Of a DNA stretch of 64,000 bases, positions 10,385-17,766 are shown piece after piece (within the stretch, counting starts at the first letter, position 1; every line of letters begins with the position of its first letter). Below the pieces are notes generated by a model. The model was not told where the DNA came from, searched no databases, and saw only the letters and a program-made list of their open reading frames with translations. The stretch spans positions 124,001 to 188,000 of the forward strand of contig NZ_CAMPPY010000004.1 in the NCBI RefSeq assembly GCF_946902915.1. Reading direction: 5' to 3'. Source of the stretch: Streptococcus sp. Marseille-Q5986. GTDB taxonomy: Bacteria > Bacillota > Bacilli > Lactobacillales > Streptococcaceae. The translations under genes were made by a program, and so were the position numbers.

Positions 10385-10499
10385 TATAAGTATTTTATAA
10401 GAGGGATTTAAGAAAAATTTTAACTTTTTCTTAATCCTTTTTAATTTTAGGAGATTATATTAGAGTCATCAAATAAAGAAAAACTCTAAGGAGAATCCT

Positions 10500-12584
10500 A
10501 TGAAATTCAATCCGAATCAAAGATATACTCGTTGGTCTATTCGCCGTCTCAGTGTCGGTGTTGCCTCAGTTGTTGTGGCTAGTGGCTTCTTTGTCCTAGT
10601 TGGTCAGCCAAGTTCTGTACGTGCCGATGGGCTCAATCCAAGCCCTGCTCAAGTCTTACCTGAAGGGGAATCGGTAACGAAAGAGGGTGATTTAGCAGAA
10701 ACTCAGGGAGACACCGTTTTTGCTGAAGCGAAACCTGAGGCCGTTGCTGGAAATACGAACACACTTTCTACACCTACAGAAGGAACTGAAGTGAGCGAGG
10801 AAACAAGCCCTTCTCGTCTGGATACACTTTTTGAAAAAGGTGAAGAAGCTCAAGAAAATTCAGAGCTAACAGATGTCTTAAAAGAAGCTGTAGATACAGC
10901 TGATGTGGATGGGACACAAGCAAGCCCAGAAGATATTAAAAAAGCTGTCGATGAGGATGTTAAAGACAGTATCGATGTCCCAGCGGGCTACCTAGAACAA
11001 GCCAAAGCTTCCGGTCCTTTCTTGGCTGGTGTAAACAAACCGCTTAAATATGAACTTTTCGCAGGCGATGGTATGTTGACTCGTCTCTTGCTCAAAGCAT
11101 CTGACAAAGCTCCATGGTCAGATAACGGTGCAGCTCAAAACGCGAAAATTCCACCAGTGAAAAATTTACCTGATGGCAAGTATTACTATCAAGTATCTTT
11201 GAATGGTAACACCACAGGTAAGCAGGATCAGGATTTATTAGACACCCTTCGTACTAATGGTACAAATACCTATGTAGCTACCCTGACTGTCTATGAAGCA
11301 GACGGGGATAAACCAAATTTGAATAAGGTTGTCAAGGAACGTAAAGTCAATATTACCTTGAACGGTCTTGTAACAAGAAGCGATGTTGAATCTGCAGTTA
11401 AAAACAACATCAAAGACAGTATCGATGTTCCTGCTGCTTATCTTGAAAAAGCTGAAGGAAAAGGTCCTTTCACTGCCGGTGTAAACCAAGTAATTCCTTA
11501 TGAACTATTCGCTGGTGATGGTATGTTGACTCGTCTATTACTAAAAGCTTCTGATAAGGCACCATGGTCTGATAATGGTGCAGCTAAAAATCCTGCTTTA
11601 TCTCCATTAGGAGAAAATGTGAAAACAAAAGGGCAATACTTCTATGAAGTAGACTTAAATGGCAATACTGTTGGTAAACAAGGCCAAGCTTTAATCGATC
11701 AACTTCGTGCTAATGGTACTCAGACTTACAATGCTACTGTTAAAGTTTACGGTAATAAGGACGGTAAAGCAGATTTGAGCAACCTCATAGCGAAGAAAGA
11801 AGTCACCATTAACATAAACGGTTTAATTTCTAAAGAAACAGTTCAAAAAGTCGTTGTAGATAATGTCAAAGACAGTATTGATGTTCCAGCAGCTTACCTA
11901 GAAAAAGCTAAGGGCGAAGGTCCATTCACAGCAGGTGTCAACCATGTGATTCCATACGAACTCTTCGCAGGTGATGGTATGTTGACTCGTCTATTACTAA
12001 AAGCTTCTGACAAGGCACCGTGGTCAGATAACGGCGATGCTAAAAACCCAGCCCTATCTCCACTCGGTGAAAACGTGAAGACCAAAGGTCAATACTTCTA
12101 TCAAGTAGCCTTGGACGGTAACGTAGCTGGTAAAGAAAAACAAGCGCTTATCGACCAGTTCCGAGCAAACGGCACCCAAACCTACAGCGCTACAGTCAAT
12201 ATCTATGGCAACAAAGACGGAAAACCAGACTTGACAAACATCGTAGCAACCAAACGAGTTACTATTAAGATAAACGTTAAAGAAACATCAGACACAGCAA
12301 ATGACCAGATGGAAAAACCAGGTATGAAGCCTGAAACTCCAGCTCCAGGCACTACAAATAGCATGCCTGCTGACACCATGGCAAGTTCTACCAACACGAT
12401 GGCAGGTGAAAACAGGGCTGCTTCTGCGAACAAGATGTCTGATACGATGATGTCAGAGGATAAAGCTATGCTACCAAATACTGGTGAAGCTCAAACATCA
12501 ATGGCAAGTATTGGTTTCCTTGGGCTTGCACTTGCAGGTTTACTCGGTGGTCTAGGTTTGAAAAACAAAAAAGAAGAAAACTAA
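10500..12584 (+). CDS. pavB: PavB-type LPXTG surface adhesin with SSURE repeats
   Basis: This 694-aa cell-wall-anchored protein has a YSIRK-like signal peptide (YTRWSIRRLSVG..., about residues 9-42, ending VRADG), an acidic linker, three repeats of about 150 aa starting with DSIDVPA at residues 156, 306 and 458 (DNA 10965, 11415 and 11871), then a Met/Thr/Ser-rich stalk and the sortase signal LPNTG (658-662), a hydrophobic segment and a KNKKEEN tail. The repeats are SSURE domains of pneumococcal PavB, which bind fibronectin and plasminogen. Repeat number varies between strains. The first repeat diverges from the other two. The rr08/hk08 genes downstream encode a system reported to regulate pavB. 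RBS AAGGAGAA. Confidence 0.95.
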   Translation: MKFNPNQRYTRWSIRRLSVGVASVVVASGFFVLVGQPSSVRADGLNPSPAQVLPEGESVTKEGDLAETQGDTVFAEAKPEAVAGNTNTLSTPTEGTEVSEETSPSRLDTLFEKGEEAQENSELTDVLKEAVDTADVDGTQASPEDIKKAVDEDVKDSIDVPAGYLEQAKASGPFLAGVNKPLKYELFAGDGMLTRLLLKASDKAPWSDNGAAQNAKIPPVKNLPDGKYYYQVSLNGNTTGKQDQDLLDTLRTNGTNTYVATLTVYEADGDKPNLNKVVKERKVNITLNGLVTRSDVESAVKNNIKDSIDVPAAYLEKAEGKGPFTAGVNQVIPYELFAGDGMLTRLLLKASDKAPWSDNGAAKNPALSPLGENVKTKGQYFYEVDLNGNTVGKQGQALIDQLRANGTQTYNATVKVYGNKDGKADLSNLIAKKEVTININGLISKETVQKVVVDNVKDSIDVPAAYLEKAKGEGPFTAGVNHVIPYELFAGDGMLTRLLLKASDKAPWSDNGDAKNPALSPLGENVKTKGQYFYQVALDGNVAGKEKQALIDQFRANGTQTYSATVNIYGNKDGKPDLTNIVATKRVTIKINVKETSDTANDQMEKPGMKPETPAPGTTNSMPADTMASSTNTMAGENRAASANKMSDTMMSEDKAMLPNTGEAQTSMASIGFLGLALAGLLGGLGLKNKKEEN

Positions 12585-12697
12585 TCAGCTAAGGAAATAA
12601 ATGATGGATAGTGGGCTGACTAAGATTAGTTTAACAACTCAATCAGCAATCAGGACTTTCTTTCAGCAGCAGATTAAAATCATCGTAAAACAATAAA

Positions 12698-12738
12698 AAT
12701 AGTGTTATACTTAAAGCAGTATAGCACTGTTTTTATCA
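12698..12738 (+). promoter_or_regulatory. rr08 promoter overlapping a hairpin
   Basis: An extended -10, TGTTATACT (TATACT at 12706-12711), sits in one arm of a 9-base inverted repeat (AGTGTTATA / TATAGCACT) followed by GTTTTTATC. The hairpin may end pavB transcripts, or act as an attenuator or binding site for the promoter. Confidence 0.5.
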
Positions 12739-12750
12739 AAGGAGAGACAG

Positions 12751-13449
12751 ATGGGAAAGACAATTTTGCTCGTCGATGACGAGGTAGAAATCACAGATAT
12801 TCATCAGAGATACTTAATTCAGGCAGGTTATCAGGTCCTGGCAGCCCATGATGGAGTGGAAGCGCTAGAGCTGTTCAAGAAAAAAACGATTGATTTGATT
12901 ATCACAGATGTCATGATGCCTCGGATGGATGGTTATGATTTAATCAGTGAGGTTCAATACTTATCACCAGAGCAGCCTTTCCTATTTATTACTGCTAAGA
13001 CTAGTGAACAGGACAAGATTTACGGACTTAGTTTAGGTGCAGATGATTTTATTGCCAAGCCTTTTAGCCCACGTGAGCTGGTTTTGCGGGTTCACAATAT
13101 TTTGCGTCGCATTCATCGTGGGGGCGAGACAGAGCTGATTTCCCTTGGCAATCTGAAAATGAATCATAGTAGTCATGAAGTTCAAATAGGAGAAGAAATG
13201 CTGGATTTGACTGTCAAATCATTTGAATTGCTGTGGATTTTAGCTAGCAATCCAGAGCGAGTTTTCTCTAAGACAGACCTCTATGAAAAAGTCTGGCAAG
13301 AAGACTACGTGGATGACACCAATACCTTGAATGTTCATATCCATGCTTTGAGACAGGAGTTGGCTAAATATGCTAGCGCAGAAACGCCCACCATCAAAAC
13401 CGTTTGGGGCTTGGGCTACAAAATTGAGAAAGCACGGGGTAGTCAATGA
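12751..13449 (+). CDS. rr08: OmpR-type response regulator RR08 (SaeR-like)
   Basis: This 232-aa regulator has a receiver domain (acidic D9-D10, phospho-acceptor D53 in IITDVMMPRMDG, T81, K103 in AKPF) and a winged-helix DNA-binding domain. It pairs with the histidine kinase whose ATG overlaps its stop by four bases. In pneumococcus the orthologous pair (TCS08, SaeRS-like) sits between pavB and rpsD and has been reported to influence pavB and other surface and metabolic genes. GGAGAGA precedes the start. Confidence 0.93.
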   Translation: MGKTILLVDDEVEITDIHQRYLIQAGYQVLAAHDGVEALELFKKKTIDLIITDVMMPRMDGYDLISEVQYLSPEQPFLFITAKTSEQDKIYGLSLGADDFIAKPFSPRELVLRVHNILRRIHRGGETELISLGNLKMNHSSHEVQIGEEMLDLTVKSFELLWILASNPERVFSKTDLYEKVWQEDYVDDTNTLNVHIHALRQELAKYASAETPTIKTVWGLGYKIEKARGSQ

Positions 13450-14498
13450 AACTAAAAAGTTATATTTTGGTTGGATATATTATTTCAACCCTCTTAACCA
13501 TTTTGGTTGTTTTTTGGGCTGTTCAAAAAATGCTGATTGCGAAAGGCGAGATTTACTTTTTGCTTGGGATGACCATCGTTGCTAGCCTTGTTGGTGCTGG
13601 GATTAGTCTCTTTCTCCTATCGCCGGTCTTTACATCATTGGGGAAACTTAAGGAACATGCCAAGCGAGTAGCGGACAGGGATTTCCCTTCAAATCTGGAA
13701 GTTAAAGGGCCTGCAGAATTTCAGCAGTTAGGGCAAGCTTTCAATGAAATGTCCCATGATTTGCAGGCGACCTTTGATTCCTTGGAAGAAAGCGAGCGAG
13801 AAAAGGGCTTGATGATTGCCCAGCTGTCGCATGATATCAAGACCCCCATCACTTCAATCCAAGCGACGGTAGAAGGGATTTTGGATGGGGTTATCAAGGA
13901 AGGAGAACAAGTCCATTATCTAGTAACCATTGGACGCCAGACTGAAAGACTCAATAAACTAGTTGAAGAGTTGAATTTTTTGACCCTAAATACAGCTAGA
14001 AATCAGGTGGAAACGACCAGCAAAGACAGCATTTTTCTAGATCAGCTCTTGATTGAGTGCATGAGTGAATTTCAGTTCTTGATTGAGCAGGAGGAGAGAG
14101 ATGTCCACTTGCAGGTAATCCCAGAGTCTGCCCGAATTGAAGGAGATTATGCCAAGCTTTCTCGCATTTTGGTTAATCTGGTCAATAACGCTTTTAAATA
14201 CTCGGCTCCAGGAACCAAGCTGGAGGTGGTAGCTAAGCTGGAGAAGAAGCAGCTTTCAATCAGTGTGACCGATGAAGGACAGGGCATTGCTCCAGAGGAC
14301 TTGGAGAATATTTTCAAACGCCTTTACCGTGTCGAAACTTCGCGTAATATGAAAACAGGTGGTTATGGCTTAGGCCTTGCGATTGCGCGTGAATTGGCCC
14401 ATCAATTAGGTGGGGAAATCACAGTTAGCAGCCAGTACGGCATCGGAAGCACCTTTACCCTCCTTCTTAACCTTTCTGGCAGTGAAAATAAAGCCTAA
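13446..14498 (+). CDS. hk08: Sensor histidine kinase HK08 (SaeS-like)
   Basis: This 350-aa kinase has two N-terminal membrane helices (about 7-28 and 38-60) with almost no extracellular loop, a HAMP linker (about 61-115), an H-box with H129 in QLSHDIKTP, an N-box (N244, N248), G1 DEGQG (276-280) and G2 GYGLGLA (306-312). The tiny outer loop suggests intramembrane sensing, as described for SaeS. Its ATG overlaps the rr08 stop (ATGA), so the two are translationally coupled. Confidence 0.93.
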   Translation: MKLKSYILVGYIISTLLTILVVFWAVQKMLIAKGEIYFLLGMTIVASLVGAGISLFLLSPVFTSLGKLKEHAKRVADRDFPSNLEVKGPAEFQQLGQAFNEMSHDLQATFDSLEESEREKGLMIAQLSHDIKTPITSIQATVEGILDGVIKEGEQVHYLVTIGRQTERLNKLVEELNFLTLNTARNQVETTSKDSIFLDQLLIECMSEFQFLIEQEERDVHLQVIPESARIEGDYAKLSRILVNLVNNAFKYSAPGTKLEVVAKLEKKQLSISVTDEGQGIAPEDLENIFKRLYRVETSRNMKTGGYGLGLAIARELAHQLGGEITVSSQYGIGSTFTLLLNLSGSENKA

Positions 14499-14504
14499 CC
14501 CCCC

Positions 14505-14533
14505 TTTACAAATCCAGCTATTCATGGTAGAAT
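14505..14533 (+). promoter_or_regulatory. rpsD promoter
   Basis: TTTACA (14505-14510), a 17-base spacer and TAGAAT (14528-14533) form a good housekeeping promoter about 160 bases before rpsD. Confidence 0.75.
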
Positions 14534-14539
14534 GGATTT

Positions 14540-14692
14540 TGTGTGAAATATCAGCAAGAAAGCATGAAGCTCGTCAACAGATGTCTTCTGATAAGTAACC
14601 TTGGCTGTTTAGGCGAAGGGCATCTGCACGAATCAGGGCTTTCTAAGTGACTATTTCCACCGAAATATTATTTATATCAGGAGGACATTTAC
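14540..14692 (+). promoter_or_regulatory. Structured rpsD leader, candidate S4 autoregulatory element
   Basis: Between promoter and gene lie about 150 bases with nested pairings: AGAAAGC (14557-14563) with GCTTTCT (14638-14644), enclosing CAGATGTCTTC (14578-14588) with GAAGGGCATCTG (14615-14626). In Bacillus, S4 represses its own mRNA through a structured leader. That this leader does the same is inferred from position and folding only. AGGAGGA precedes the ATG. Confidence 0.55.
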
Positions 14693-15304
14693 ATGTCACG
14701 TTATACAGGACCATCTTGGAAACAAGCTCGTCGCCTTGGCCTTTCACTTACAGGTACAGGTAAAGAATTGGCACGTCGTAACTACGTACCAGGACAACAC
14801 GGGCCAAACAACCGTTCTAAATTGTCAGAATACGGTTTGCAATTGGCTGAAAAACAAAAACTTCGTTTCACTTACGGTGTAGGTGAAAAACAATTCCGTA
14901 ACTTGTTCGTACAAGCTGCAAAAATCAAAGGCGGAATCCTAGGTTTCAACTTCATGCTTCTTTTGGAACGTCGTTTGGATAACGTTGTTTACCGTCTTGG
15001 TCTTGCGACTACTCGTCGTCAAGCTCGTCAATTCGTAAACCACGGTCACATTCTTGTTGACGGAAAACGCGTTGATATCCCATCATACCGCGTAACTCCA
15101 GGTCAAGTGATCTCAGTTCGTGAAAAATCATTGAAAGTTCCAGCTATCCTTGAAGCAGTAGAAGCTACTCTTGGACGTCCAGCATTCGTATCATTCGACG
15201 CTGAAAAATTGGAAGGTTCATTGACTCGCTTGCCAGAACGCGACGAAATCAACCCAGAAATCAACGAAGCACTTGTCGTTGAATTCTACAACAAAATGTT
15301 GTAA
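14693..15304 (+). CDS. rpsD: 30S ribosomal protein S4
   Basis: This 203-aa primary 16S rRNA-binding protein nucleates 30S assembly. It begins [16 protein letters not shown] and has the S4 RNA-binding domain (about residues 93-155, with [12 protein letters not shown] and [16 protein letters not shown]). The length is normal. It is single-copy and monocistronic with its own promoter, leader and terminator. Codon use is strongly biased, as expected for a highly expressed gene. Confidence 0.98.
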   Translation: MSRYTGPSWKQARRLGLSLTGTGKELARRNYVPGQHGPNNRSKLSEYGLQLAEKQKLRFTYGVGEKQFRNLFVQAAKIKGGILGFNFMLLLERRLDNVVYRLGLATTRRQARQFVNHGHILVDGKRVDIPSYRVTPGQVISVREKSLKVPAILEAVEATLGRPAFVSFDAEKLEGSLTRLPERDEINPEINEALVVEFYNKML

Positions 15305-15340
15305 TATTTTATTGAATAAGATAGGCTGTAAAGCCTTGAA

Positions 15341-15380
15341 ACTAAGCACTTTAGACCTCTATCCTAGAGTGCTTTTTTTG
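15341..15380 (+). terminator. rpsD terminator
   Basis: AGCACTTTAGA pairs with CCTAGAGTGCT and is followed by TTTTTTT. Confidence 0.85.
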
Positions 15381-15447
15381 ATTTTACTACCCTTTTAGTT
15401 ACCCATAACTAATTTTAGGGTCTCTTTTAACCCTTTAAGAGGGTAGC

Positions 15448-15484
15448 AAAAAACCCCATCGCTGGAACGGTGGGGCTTTTTTAG
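15448..15484 (+). terminator. Second hairpin terminator downstream of rpsD
   Basis: ACCCCATCG / CGGTGGGGCT arms are followed by TTTTTT and preceded by AAAAAA, so it could work in both directions. Confidence 0.7.
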
Positions 15485-15800
15485 TTACATATGCCAGAAG
15501 CATTGTTTTCCCTTTATGTTTTCATTCTAACACATAATCCTCGATATTGCAGGCCTTTATTTTTTATATTTCCTTAGAGTGTGATTGTGGCTTGAGGCCA
15601 TTTTACTGAAATTAGAACCCGTGTCCTCAAGTTCTATTTTACAGGTTAAATGATGAAAAAATTATTTTACATATTATGTATATACAGGTAAAAAAGACGA
15701 TATTGATTAACTAAAGTGCAGTAGAGTCCTAAAATTACCTGAATCAAATCAGTTTGATAAAAAATATTGTAGGATAAGTAGAGTTTGAATTGAAATATAA
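15485..15800. other. Gene-free AT-rich stretch between rpsD and rpmG
   Basis: No ORF with an RBS and no recognised repeat was found in about 300 bases. It separates the convergent rpsD and rpmG units, which as I recall are far apart in pneumococcus, so it may contain a rearrangement junction. Confidence 0.4.
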
Positions 15801-15810
15801 GTAGTTAACA

Positions 15811-15845
15811 AAAAGAAAAAACGCTTGAAATGCGTTTTTCTTCTA
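15811..15845 (-). terminator. rpmF-rpmG terminator
   Basis: AAAAAACGC-TTGAAAT-GCGTTTTT is a compact hairpin with A/T runs on both sides, just past the rpmG stop on the minus strand. Confidence 0.75.
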
Positions 15846-15865
15846 TATTGATTCGTATTGAATGC

Positions 15866-16015
15866 TTATTTCACTTCTGTAAACACAACGTGTTTGCGAA
15901 GTTTTGGTGAGTATTTCTTTAATTGAAGACGGTCTGGAGTGTTACGTTTGTTTTTAGAAGTAAGGTACAAGCGTTCACCAGATTCTTTGTGTTCAAGTGT
16001 AATATTTACGCGCAT
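15866..16015 (-). CDS. rpmG: 50S ribosomal protein L33
   Basis: This 49-aa protein reads [20 protein letters not shown] and ends KHVVFTEVK. It lacks the zinc-binding CxxC pairs (a C-minus L33 paralogue), a form usually expressed under zinc limitation or as the default copy in streptococci. It follows rpmF by 15 bases on the same strand with the RBS AGAAGGGAGA. Confidence 0.95.
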
Positions 16016-16030
16016 GGTATCTCCCTTCTA

Positions 16031-16213
16031 TTATTCAGCTGATGCAGCTTTAGCGATTTTACGTCCTTTGTAGTATCCTTTAAGTGATACACGGTGAGAA
16101 CGTGAGTAATCTCCAGTAGTTTCGTCAAAGTTTACAGATGGAGCTGTTACTTTGTAGTGTGTACGACGTTTGTTTTTCTTCGCTTTTGAAGTGCGACGTG
16201 CAGGTACTGCCAT
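16031..16213 (-). CDS. rpmF: 50S ribosomal protein L32
   Basis: This 60-aa protein starts [19 protein letters not shown] and has the usual L32 basic N-terminus. It too lacks zinc-ligand cysteines. It is the first gene of the rpmF-rpmG operon, with RBS AAAGGAGAA. Confidence 0.96.
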
Positions 16214-16269
16214 TTTGATTTCTCCTTTAGGTATTTATATTCGATTCAATCTACTGATTTTCATCAACC

Positions 16270-16298
16270 ATACTAGGATAACACATTTTTTTTGTAAA
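16270..16298 (-). promoter_or_regulatory. rpmF promoter
   Basis: Read on the minus strand: TTTACA, 17-base spacer, TAGTAT, about 55 bases before the rpmF start. Confidence 0.6.
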
Positions 16299-16330
16299 GT
16301 AAAGTTACTTGACAAAAAAAGATGAAAAAA

Positions 16331-16360
16331 TTCTCCTGTCCGACCGAGCAGACAGGAGAA
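16331..16360 (-). terminator. Terminator of the SPFH-RHH operon
   Basis: A perfect 10-base inverted repeat (TTCTCCTGTC / GACAGGAGAA) is followed on the minus strand by a T-run, 5 bases past the stop of the small RHH gene. Confidence 0.85.
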
Positions 16361-16364
16361 GGTG

Positions 16365-16565
16365 TTAAATATCAATCTCAAATGGTTCGTCAATGGTTTC
16401 TGATACGTATTTTCCGTCTTTCTTCCGTTGTTTGACACATTCTGTGAGGAGATACTCGATTTGCCCATTGACTGAACGAAAGTCGTCTTCTGCCCATGAT
16501 GCGAGTGCAGCGTATAACTTTGTTGAGAGTCGAAGGGGGATCTGCTTTTTTTTAGATTCAGCCAT
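16365..16565 (-). CDS. Small ribbon-helix-helix (Arc-type) DNA-binding protein
   Basis: This 66-aa protein begins [21 protein letters not shown] and continues [24 protein letters not shown], the beta-helix-helix pattern of Arc/MetJ-type regulators (IPLRL strand, then two helices with the NGQIEYLL helix). It starts two bases after the SPFH gene stop on the same strand, so the two are co-translated. It probably regulates this operon, and a palindrome over the operon promoter is a candidate operator. Its target is inferred only. Confidence 0.75.
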   Translation of the reverse strand: MAESKKKQIPLRLSTKLYAALASWAEDDFRSVNGQIEYLLTECVKQRKKDGKYVSETIDEPFEIDI

Positions 16566-16567
16566 TT

Positions 16568-17575
16568 TTAGTAAAGACTTCCTGTGTTGACAATTGGTTG
16601 TGCATCATGATTGCCACAGAGAACGACTAGGAGATTTGAAACCATGGCAGCTTTTCGTTCTTCATCAAGCTCTACCAATTCCCCTTCATTGAGACGTTCT
16701 AGTGCCATTTCAACCATTCCTACAGCACCGTCTACAATCATCTTCCGTGCATCAATAATGGCAGATGCTTGTTGACGTTGAAGCATGACAGCAGCAATTT
16801 CTGGAGCGTAAGCTAGGTAAGTAATACGTGCTTCAAGGATTTCCAAGCCAGCATCCTCAACACGACTTTGGATTTCTTCACGAATACGGTTAGCTACAAT
16901 TTCACTAGAGCCACGGAGACTCCCTTCATCTGCTTGTCCATCACCTGTAGTATCTACATTGGGAGACACATCGTAAGGGTAGATGCGGACAATATTACGG
17001 AGGGCGCTATCACATTGCAATGAAAGATATTCTTTGTAGTTATCAACGTTGAAGACTGCCTTAGCAGTATCGACAACTCTCCAAGTTACCGCGATACCGA
17101 TTTCTACAGGATTTCCTAGACAATCATTGATTTTTTGGCGAGAATTGTTCAAGGTCATAACCTTGAGGGAAATCTGTTTCTTGCCAATTTCAATATTTAC
17201 ATCATTGCCATTTGATGATTTCATCCCTGAAAAAGGAGATTTTGTGCTAACGTCACCACTTTGTCCAAGTCGAGTGTGGTTTGCAGGGTTAACTGCTACG
17301 CTGAAGGGATTGACAAAGTAAAAACCAGGTTCTTTGATGGTACCTGTATAGTTACCAAAAAGGGTCAAAACCAGAGCTTCCTGAGGTTTGACAACTTTTA
17401 AACCAGCATGAGCTAGGCCTGCAATTAAGCTTAATAAAAGTCCGATAATAATTCCAAAAATGTTTTCCGAACCAGCACCCATTATAAATATAAAGACACC
17501 AAGTACGAGTGTCAACTCAATGAGAATCAATGCGAATACACCATTTGGTTTTGAATTGATGAGTTTTTCAGTCAT
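16568..17575 (-). CDS. SPFH/band 7 domain membrane protein
   Basis: This 335-aa protein has two N-terminal hydrophobic segments (about 12-33 and 36-58), then an SPFH domain (about 65-250) including [15 protein letters not shown] and the usual [22 protein letters not shown] motif, then an Ala/Gln-rich helical part. SPFH proteins form membrane-associated oligomers and organise membrane domains or scaffold proteases; the specific role here is unknown. RBS AGGAGG. It forms a two-gene operon with the RHH protein. Confidence 0.85.
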   Translation of the reverse strand: MTEKLINSKPNGVFALILIELTLVLGVFIFIMGAGSENIFGIIIGLLLSLIAGLAHAGLKVVKPQEALVLTLFGNYTGTIKEPGFYFVNPFSVAVNPANHTRLGQSGDVSTKSPFSGMKSSNGNDVNIEIGKKQISLKVMTLNNSRQKINDCLGNPVEIGIAVTWRVVDTAKAVFNVDNYKEYLSLQCDSALRNIVRIYPYDVSPNVDTTGDGQADEGSLRGSSEIVANRIREEIQSRVEDAGLEILEARITYLAYAPEIAAVMLQRQQASAIIDARKMIVDGAVGMVEMALERLNEGELVELDEERKAAMVSNLLVVLCGNHDAQPIVNTGSLY

Positions 17576-17595
17576 AAGAATGACCTCCTATTGTT

Positions 17596-17633
17596 TGATA
17601 TCTAAATGATATCACTTTAATTTATAAAGTCAA
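17596..17633 (-). promoter_or_regulatory. SPFH operon promoter with overlapping palindrome
   Basis: On the minus strand TTGACT (17628-17633), a 16-base spacer and TATCAT (17606-17611). A perfect palindrome, TGATATC-TAAAT-GATATCA (17596-17614), covers the -10 and start region, a typical repressor site and plausibly bound by the operon's own RHH protein. Confidence 0.6.
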
Positions 17634-17662
17634 TAGAAAGTTGAAGAATAATCACTAAAAAG

Positions 17663-17711
17663 TTTCAGCCCAATACTTACTTGTAGGAGGTGAGATTATA
17701 TTGGGCTGAAA
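17663..17711. repeat. 13-bp perfect inverted repeat between SPFH and PTS operons
   Basis: TTTCAGCCCAATA (17663-17675) and TATTGGGCTGAAA (17699-17711) flank a 23-base loop. The second arm is followed by ATACTCTTTT. It could be a terminator or an operator upstream of the PRD regulator promoter (TATAAT 17740-17745). Confidence 0.55.
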
Positions 17712-17766
17712 TACTCTTTTATTCTTATAACTTTTACACTATAATTGTAGTTAGAAAGGAAGAGAA

